A DNA stretch of 64,000 bases from CAG-826 sp964504595 (lineage in GTDB: Bacteria > Bacillota_I > Bacilli_A > RFN20 > CAG-826): NCBI GenBank assembly GCA_964504595.1, contig CAZDEE010000001.1:1-64000 (forward strand). The letters run 5' to 3'. The position numbers and the translations under genes are program-made. Under the pieces are notes generated by a model that worked only from the letters and a program-made list of their open reading frames with translations, was not told the origin of the DNA and did not search any database. Every line of letters starts with the position of its first letter. Positions within the stretch are counted from its first letter, which is position 1. This document shows positions 58,866 through 64,000 of the stretch, in pieces.

Positions 58866-59795
58866 TTATATATTATTCTTTGAATTTAGATTATCAAGGA
58901 TTTCAAGATAATTTTTGAAGTTCATTTTTATTATTTTATTTAATTCATTTAAATTATATTTCTGTACAAATTCAATTGCCGTATCAGTTACTTTTTTTGA
59001 AGCTCCAAATGGAATTAATATCCCATATTTTTTATTGTATTCTTCATTAATTTTTAAAAATGTATATCGTGCGATACAAGAAGCTAGGGCAACAGAGGGA
59101 TAATAAGATTCAGCTTTTGTAAGAAAAGTGATATTAGTTTCAACATCAGGTGAATCTATCAGATATTTATAATAGTTGTCCACAGAACAAAATTGGTCGA
59201 CGTATATCGGCGCGTTTAATTGATATTTTTTCTTTAAAGTCAATAAAGCATGATTATGAAGCCAGGCTTTAATTTTATTCATATTAAACCCTTTTTTTAT
59301 CATTTCGTTATATTTTTCTGGATAGCAAATTAAAAGGCTATATTTAAAATCATTTAGTAATGAAGGACCTATTTCTAAGATTTTTTTATCGCTTAGTTTC
59401 TTTGAATCATCAATTCCTAATGTGAGAAGTTTTTGATAATAGAATTCATCGACATAAGCGGCGACGACAACAATAGGACCAAAGAAATCACCGACTCCAA
59501 CTTCATCACTTCCAATATGAGAAGAAGAAATCTTAAAACATGTTTTTGTTGCTTCTTTTATTTCTTTTTTTTGTGCGGATTTATCATATTTTAAAGCCGC
59601 TTCAAGTGCGGTGTCTCCTTTAAAAGTAACGGTTATTGTTTCTCTTTTAGAAGTATATGCAGTAATTGATAAACCATCTTTTAGCACAGAAAAAAGAACA
59701 TATTCGCCATTATTTTTAGTTAAATATGATGAATAGTCATTTTTAATTTGCTCAGATATTTCTTTTGATACTTTAATCGTTACATAGTCATTCAT
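58866..59795 (-). CDS. rnhC: Ribonuclease HIII
   Basis: Cuts RNA in RNA-DNA hybrids. The 309 residues have the N-terminal TBP-like DUF3378 domain (about 1-80) that distinguishes RNase HIII from HII, then the catalytic domain with HIGSDEVGVGDFFGPIVV (Asp-Glu), LGIDDSKKLSDKK, IYVDQF and YPSVALASCIARY. The start at 59795 follows a GGTGAT site; a longer frame begins five codons earlier. It is divergent from mutS2. A TATAAT lies on its strand (complement of 59818-59813) but lacks a clear -35. Confidence 0.93.
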   Translation of the reverse strand: MNDYVTIKVSKEISEQIKNDYSSYLTKNNGEYVLFSVLKDGLSITAYTSKRETITVTFKGDTALEAALKYDKSAQKKEIKEATKTCFKISSSHIGSDEVGVGDFFGPIVVVAAYVDEFYYQKLLTLGIDDSKKLSDKKILEIGPSLLNDFKYSLLICYPEKYNEMIKKGFNMNKIKAWLHNHALLTLKKKYQLNAPIYVDQFCSVDNYYKYLIDSPDVETNITFLTKAESYYPSVALASCIARYTFLKINEEYNKKYGILIPFGASKKVTDTAIEFVQKYNLNELNKIIKMNFKNYLEILDNLNSKNNI

Positions 59796-59812
59796 TTTAA
59801 TCACCATCACAA

Positions 59813-59818
59813 ATTATA
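59813..59818 (-). promoter_or_regulatory. -10 element of rnhC
   Basis: Perfect TATAAT on the minus strand (complement of 59818-59813), 17 bases before the rnhC start codon. No matching -35 at 16-18 bases. Confidence 0.4.
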
Positions 59819-59915
59819 CCACATCTTTTTAAATAAAAATTGTTATTTGATGTTGTATATTACAAAAGATACCTATTAACTAACTAATTTATTTAATATA
59901 TATTTACTTTATTTG

Positions 59916-59924
59916 TGATAAAAT
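59916..59924 (+). promoter_or_regulatory. Extended -10 promoter of mutS2
   Basis: TGATAAAAT at 59916-59924, an extended -10. Transcription would begin near 59932, just before the GGTGA ribosome site. Confidence 0.45.
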
Positions 59925-59940
59925 AATTTCGGTGATGAAA

Positions 59941-62247
59941 ATGAAATCGATGAAAGAAACAGTATCTTTTGATTTAATTCAAAATAAATTAAAAACCTAT
60001 ATTAAAAGTGAATATGCTGAAAGAAGAATTAATGAATTACAACCATTATTTGATTCTTTTTATTTGGATAGAGAATTAAGATTTTTAAAAGAAATGATTT
60101 CTTTTATTGCTTCATATGGTGCATTACCGATCGTCAATTCTATTTTATTAGATAAATATGTAGAATACGCAAATAAAGGTGGTATTTTATCACCTCAAGA
60201 GCTTTCATATATAGTTAATGATATAAATAACATGGAGCAAGTTCTTGATTTTATAAATAAATGTGATGGTGATTATCCATTATTAAAAGAATATATCCGC
60301 GATTTTGCTAGTTTAAAACATTTATTAACATCGATTAATAATGTCGTTTCACCATCTCTTACGATATTTGATAATGCATCACGTGAACTGCAATCAATCA
60401 GATTAAGAATTATACGTACTGAATCATCAATTAAAACTACAATAAATACACTTGCCACAAAATACAAAGATTTATTAACTGAAGGTGGAGTAACATTAAG
60501 AAATGGTCATTATGTACTACCGGTAAAAAATAGTGAAAAAAATAAGATTTTAGGAATTGTTCATGATATTTCAAGCTCAGGGATGACAATTTTTATTGAA
60601 CCATCAACACTTGTAGAATTAAATAATTCACTTTTATTACTTCATCAAGAAGAGGAAGATGAAATAAAACGTATATTACAAAATTTAACTAAATTAGTTT
60701 TGCTTAATCAAAGAGATTTATTAAATAACAATACAATGCTTGGAGAATTAGATTTTGCGGCCGCGAAAGCATCTTATGCTTTAGAAACGAATAGTTATGT
60801 TGCTTCAATTTCTAAAACTTCAATTATTAAATTAAAAGGTGCAAGACATCCACACATCGATCCTAAGAAAGTTGTAAAAAACGATTTTTATTTAGATGAA
60901 TACAACCGTGTTTTGGTTTTAAGTGGACCGAATGCTGGTGGAAAAACAGTCGCGATGAAATGTGTTGGTTTGCTTTCTTATATGCATCAATGCGGATTAG
61001 CTCTCCCAACTGATGAAGAGGGTAGTCTTCCAATTTTTGATAATTTTTTGTGCGATATAGGTGATCAACAATCTTTAAATGATAATTTATCAACTTTCTC
61101 TGGGCACATGGAATCGCTAAAAAATATTTTAGGTACTTTAACTAAGTATTCATTAGTTTTAATAGATGAAATTGGAACTGGAACCGATCCTTTAGAAGGA
61201 GAAGCGCTTGCAGTTTCACTTATAAGAGCTATTAAAGAAAAAGGTGCATTAACAATTATTTCATCCCATTTTAGTGGTGTTAAAGAATATGCATTTAATA
61301 ACGAAGGTATCTTAATTGGATCGATGATTTTTGATGAAGAAAACCTTCTTCCTACTTATCGCTTAAAAGTCGGAATACCAGGAAAATCTTATGCGCTTGA
61401 AGTTGCAAGAAGACATGGATTACCTGATTATATCATTAATTATGCGAATAATTATTTAAAAGATAATCATAATAATGAGCAAGAAGATAAAATTTCATAT
61501 TTAGAAAAAATGATTATTGAATATGAAAAGAAGATTGAAGAAATAAAGCAAAAAGAAATAACAATTAATGAAGCTGAAAAAGAAATGACGGATTTTTATG
61601 CATCTATGGATGAAGTAAAAAAGAAAATGATTTCTGATTTTGAAAAAGAAAAACATCTTTTATTAGAGGATGTTCATTCTCAAATTGAGGAAATACTTTT
61701 AAAATTGAAAAATGGTACATTAAAGTATCACGAAGCCTTAGAATTAAAAAAGAAAGTCGATTCATTAGAAGAAATCAATGATGATTTTGAAGAAGAAAAT
61801 GATACCTCTATTAACGTTGGAGATTACATTCTAGTTATTGATAATAATCTTCAAGGTCGGGTAACAATTGTTAATAAAAATAATATTACTTTTATTAGTG
61901 AAGAGGGCTTTACATTTAATATTAAGAAAAATAAAGTCAAAAAGATTAAACCACCTAAGAAAAAAATAAAAAAGACAACTGGAGATCCTTTAATAATGAC
62001 TTCACTAAGTAGTGAACATAATGTTATTGGCATGCATGTCGAGGATGCTTTAGAAAGTGTTTCAAAATATTTGGATTCTGCACGCGTAAGACGATTTAAA
62101 ACCGTACGCATTATTCATGGAGTAGGAACGGGAGCTTTAAGAAAAGCAATTCATACTTATTTGGATAAACAGTCATTCGTAGACTCATATCGTTTAGGTA
62201 ATAGTAATGAAGGTGGATTAGGAGCAACGGTGGTGAATTTAAAATGA
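59941..62247 (+). CDS. mutS2: Endonuclease MutS2
   Basis: A MutS-family ATPase that acts in recombination control and ribosome rescue rather than mismatch repair. The start is likely the ATG at 59941 after GGTGA; the GTG at 59932 is in that site. The 768 residues: core and clamp (about 1-320), ATPase with Walker A GPNAGGKT at residues 329-336 and LVLIDEIGTGTDPLEG near 405, a coiled coil (about 510-620), a basic KOW-like region, and a C-terminal Smr nuclease domain (about 690-768) with MHVEDAL and IIHGVGTGALRKAI. No MutS N-terminal mismatch-binding domain. uvrC starts in ATGA overlap. Confidence 0.95.
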   Translation: MKSMKETVSFDLIQNKLKTYIKSEYAERRINELQPLFDSFYLDRELRFLKEMISFIASYGALPIVNSILLDKYVEYANKGGILSPQELSYIVNDINNMEQVLDFINKCDGDYPLLKEYIRDFASLKHLLTSINNVVSPSLTIFDNASRELQSIRLRIIRTESSIKTTINTLATKYKDLLTEGGVTLRNGHYVLPVKNSEKNKILGIVHDISSSGMTIFIEPSTLVELNNSLLLLHQEEEDEIKRILQNLTKLVLLNQRDLLNNNTMLGELDFAAAKASYALETNSYVASISKTSIIKLKGARHPHIDPKKVVKNDFYLDEYNRVLVLSGPNAGGKTVAMKCVGLLSYMHQCGLALPTDEEGSLPIFDNFLCDIGDQQSLNDNLSTFSGHMESLKNILGTLTKYSLVLIDEIGTGTDPLEGEALAVSLIRAIKEKGALTIISSHFSGVKEYAFNNEGILIGSMIFDEENLLPTYRLKVGIPGKSYALEVARRHGLPDYIINYANNYLKDNHNNEQEDKISYLEKMIIEYEKKIEEIKQKEITINEAEKEMTDFYASMDEVKKKMISDFEKEKHLLLEDVHSQIEEILLKLKNGTLKYHEALELKKKVDSLEEINDDFEEENDTSINVGDYILVIDNNLQGRVTIVNKNNITFISEEGFTFNIKKNKVKKIKPPKKKIKKTTGDPLIMTSLSSEHNVIGMHVEDALESVSKYLDSARVRRFKTVRIIHGVGTGALRKAIHTYLDKQSFVDSYRLGNSNEGGLGATVVNLK

Positions 62248-64000
62248 ACCCACGTTTAAAAGAAGAAATTGATTTATTAACAACTTCACCTGGTGTTTAT
62301 TTAATGTTTAACGTTTTGGACAAGGTGATATATGTTGGGAAAGCCAAAAATTTAAAAAAAAGGGTTTCTCAATATTTTCTTCGACCTCAAGTTGGTAAAG
62401 TTAAAAGAATGGTTTCAGAGGTAGTTCGCTTTGAAACAATTCAAACAGAAACTGAAAAGGAAGCATTACTTTTAGAAATTAATTTAATAAGAGAGCATTA
62501 TCCACCCTTTAATATTTTATTAAAGGATGGTAAAAGTTATCCTTATATAGCTATTTATAAGAAAAATGATCCATATTTAAGAATTATGTATAAAGATAGA
62601 GATCCTTCTTATAAATATTATGGTCCTTATCCTTCATCTTCTGCATGTTATGAAATAATAAATTTATTAAATAAATTATTTCCATTAAGAAAATGTAAAA
62701 CATTACCTCTAGCACCTTGTTTATATTATCATTTAGGGCAATGTTTAGGTCCTTGTATTAATAAAATAAATCAAGATGATTATCGTAATATGATTAATGA
62801 TATTACATTATTTTTAGATGGAAAAGACATCAAAAAACGTAAAGAAATAGAGGAATTAATGTACCAAGAATCAGAAAAGCTTAATTTTGAAAAAGCTGCA
62901 GAATATAAAAAAATATTGGATTCAATTGATCACATTATTTCTCATCAAAATATTGAACAAAAAGATAAAATTGATCGCGATGTATTCGCTCTATCTACTC
63001 GTGATGGATATCTTTCACTTGCAGTCCTTTTATATCGAAAAGGTAAATTACTTGGAAAAGATCTTTTTGTTGTTGAAGAATTCGATGATGTAAAAGAGCA
63101 AGTAACGAACATGATTGGTCAATATTATTTGTCTCATCCTTTGCCAAAAGAAATCATTGTTTCAATTAAAGAAATAGCTGAAATCCTTTCTCTTGCTCTT
63201 TCAACAAAAGTAATTTGCCCGGTTAAAGGTAGCAAACTAGAACTAGTTAATTTAGCGCTTAAAAACGCTAAAACAGGATTGGATGAACACTTTTTAACTG
63301 CTAGATTAGAGGATAATCAAGTATCGTTACTAGAAGATTTAGGAAGATTGTTAAATATTCCAACTCCGTACAGAATTGAATTATTTGATAACTCTCATAT
63401 TCAAGGATCATCACCAGTTGGCGCAATGGTGTGCTTTATTAATGGACAAAAAGCTAAAAAGATGTATCGGAAATATCACATTGAGCATGAAGAAAAACGT
63501 GATGATTTTGCTTCGATGAGAGAAGTTATAAAAAGAAGATATTCGCGCTTAAAAGAAGAAAAAAGTACTTATCCTGATTTAATAATTGTCGATGGTGGGT
63601 TAGGACAAATTCACGCTTGTGAAGAAGCTTTAAATAGTATTGATGTTTCAATTCCTTTCGTTGGTTTATATAAAAACGATAAACATCAAACTGAGGGATT
63701 AATGTCTAAAGATGGTGAGGTATTTATTATTGAACAAGGTTCTCCATTGTTTTTTATGCTAATGAGAATGCAAGATGAAGTTCACCGTTATGCCATTACA
63801 TTTCATAAACAAGTCCGTTTTAAAAGTATGTTAGCTTCTATTTTAGATGATATACCAGGATTAGGACAAAAAAGAAAGCAACTTTTATTTGAACGATTTG
63901 AAACAATATCAGCATTAAAGTCAGCATCGATTGAAGAATTATCACAAATTATTCCTCATGATGTTGCAGTTTTACTATATGAAAAAATAAATAAAAAGCC
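62244..64000 (+). CDS. uvrC: UvrABC system protein C, partial at window end
   Basis: The dual-incision nuclease of nucleotide excision repair; the reading frame is open from 62244 to the end of the window (585 codons) with the stop outside. The ATG overlaps the mutS2 stop as ATGA and follows GGTGA. Domains: N-terminal GIY-YIG nuclease (GVYLMFNVLDKVIYVGKAKN, residues 18-37), a cysteine cluster (KCKTLPLAPC and CLGPC, near 150-175), UVR motif (LNFEKAAEYKKIL, near 213), RNase H-like endonuclease (ELFDNSHIQGSSPVGAMV, near 380, and IIVDGGLGQ near 448), and helix-hairpin-helix (DDIPGLGQKRKQLL near 538). Apparently intact within the window. Confidence 0.95.
   Translation, partial: MNPRLKEEIDLLTTSPGVYLMFNVLDKVIYVGKAKNLKKRVSQYFLRPQVGKVKRMVSEVVRFETIQTETEKEALLLEINLIREHYPPFNILLKDGKSYPYIAIYKKNDPYLRIMYKDRDPSYKYYGPYPSSSACYEIINLLNKLFPLRKCKTLPLAPCLYYHLGQCLGPCINKINQDDYRNMINDITLFLDGKDIKKRKEIEELMYQESEKLNFEKAAEYKKILDSIDHIISHQNIEQKDKIDRDVFALSTRDGYLSLAVLLYRKGKLLGKDLFVVEEFDDVKEQVTNMIGQYYLSHPLPKEIIVSIKEIAEILSLALSTKVICPVKGSKLELVNLALKNAKTGLDEHFLTARLEDNQVSLLEDLGRLLNIPTPYRIELFDNSHIQGSSPVGAMVCFINGQKAKKMYRKYHIEHEEKRDDFASMREVIKRRYSRLKEEKSTYPDLIIVDGGLGQIHACEEALNSIDVSIPFVGLYKNDKHQTEGLMSKDGEVFIIEQGSPLFFMLMRMQDEVHRYAITFHKQVRFKSMLASILDDIPGLGQKRKQLLFERFETISALKSASIEELSQIIPHDVAVLLYEKINKK

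Noticed and set aside
2371..61093. Many short antisense or out-of-frame open stretches inside thrS, polA, pheT, ftsZ, sigE, mutS2 and other genes
   Set aside because: They lie wholly within well-supported genes in other frames, lack ribosome sites and domain signatures, and reflect AT-rich codon use.
1..64000. Alternative genetic code (TGA as Trp) because the sequence is mycoplasma-like in composition
   Set aside because: TGA is a genuine stop for several genes, including mutS2, mraY, ftsW and the IbrA-like gene, and Trp is TGG throughout, so the code is standard.
1..64000. CRISPR array, rRNA or tRNA genes, prophage or plasmid functions
   Set aside because: No regular spaced repeats, rRNA sequence, tRNA cloverleaf or phage and plasmid proteins were recognised.

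Overview
The window is a stretch of core chromosome from a strongly AT-rich, endospore-type member of the Bacillota (Bacilli/Erysipelotrichia-like). The call rests on the infC-rpmI-rplT, dnaB-dnaI, polA-mutM-coaE, mraZ-to-ftsZ and spoIIGA-sigE-sigG gene groups, three tRNA-dependent T-box leaders, and an L20-type leader. TGA is used as a stop (for example mutS2, mraY, the IbrA-like gene) and tryptophan is TGG, so this is not a code-4 mycoplasma. MurE carries the DNPR signature expected for meso-diaminopimelate peptidoglycan. I cannot name the genus from sequence alone.

Layout. 1-690: a lone 83-residue FakA-middle-domain-like gene and a stretch with no convincing gene. 695-2080: infC-rpmI-rplT with its leader, an AUU start for IF3 and a terminator. 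2087-8508, minus strand: thrS with a Thr T-box, then degV, a ROK kinase, pyk and pfkA. 8741-10318: an ABC exporter pair. 10335-12585: dnaB-dnaI behind a perfect DnaA box. 12595-22099, minus strand: a fused mutM-coaE gene, polA, dnaE, then nrnA and ackA. 22261-27713: glycogen branching enzyme, glycogen phosphorylase and an M42 aminopeptidase. 27751-30226: an ECF S-component and DUF523 gene, divergent from a YgjP-like metallopeptidase and a SpoU methyltransferase. 30259-32142: an IbrA/IbrB-like PAPS-reductase-fold plus ParB-fold pair, the only accessory-looking system here. 32208-36462: pheS-pheT with a Phe T-box, and yceD. 36565-50267: division and cell-wall cluster mraZ-rsmH-ftsL-(terminator)-spoVD/ftsI-murE-mraY-murD-ftsW-murG-murB-divIB-ftsA-ftsZ. 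50283-52947: spoIIGA-sigE-sigG-sepF. 52932-57654: ileS with an Ile T-box, lspA, rluD. 57660-58717: a graveyard of transposase fragments. 58866-64000: rnhC on the minus strand, then mutS2 and uvrC, which runs off the end.

How it fits together. pfkA-pyk-ROK, glgB-glgP and ackA point to fermentative sugar and glycogen metabolism ending in acetate. The replication genes (dnaB, dnaI, polA, dnaE) and repair genes (mutM, uvrC, mutS2) sit in arrangements close to those of Bacillus. The sporulation sigma genes follow ftsZ directly, and a sequence resembling a SigE promoter lies in front of the spoVD-like transpeptidase gene. Cell-wall synthesis may therefore be tied partly to sporulation. The most unusual features are the in-frame MutM-CoaE fusion, the ten-base-pair-phased MraZ-type repeats overlapping the mraZ ribosome binding site, the DnaA box before dnaB-dnaI, and the IbrA/IbrB-like pair.
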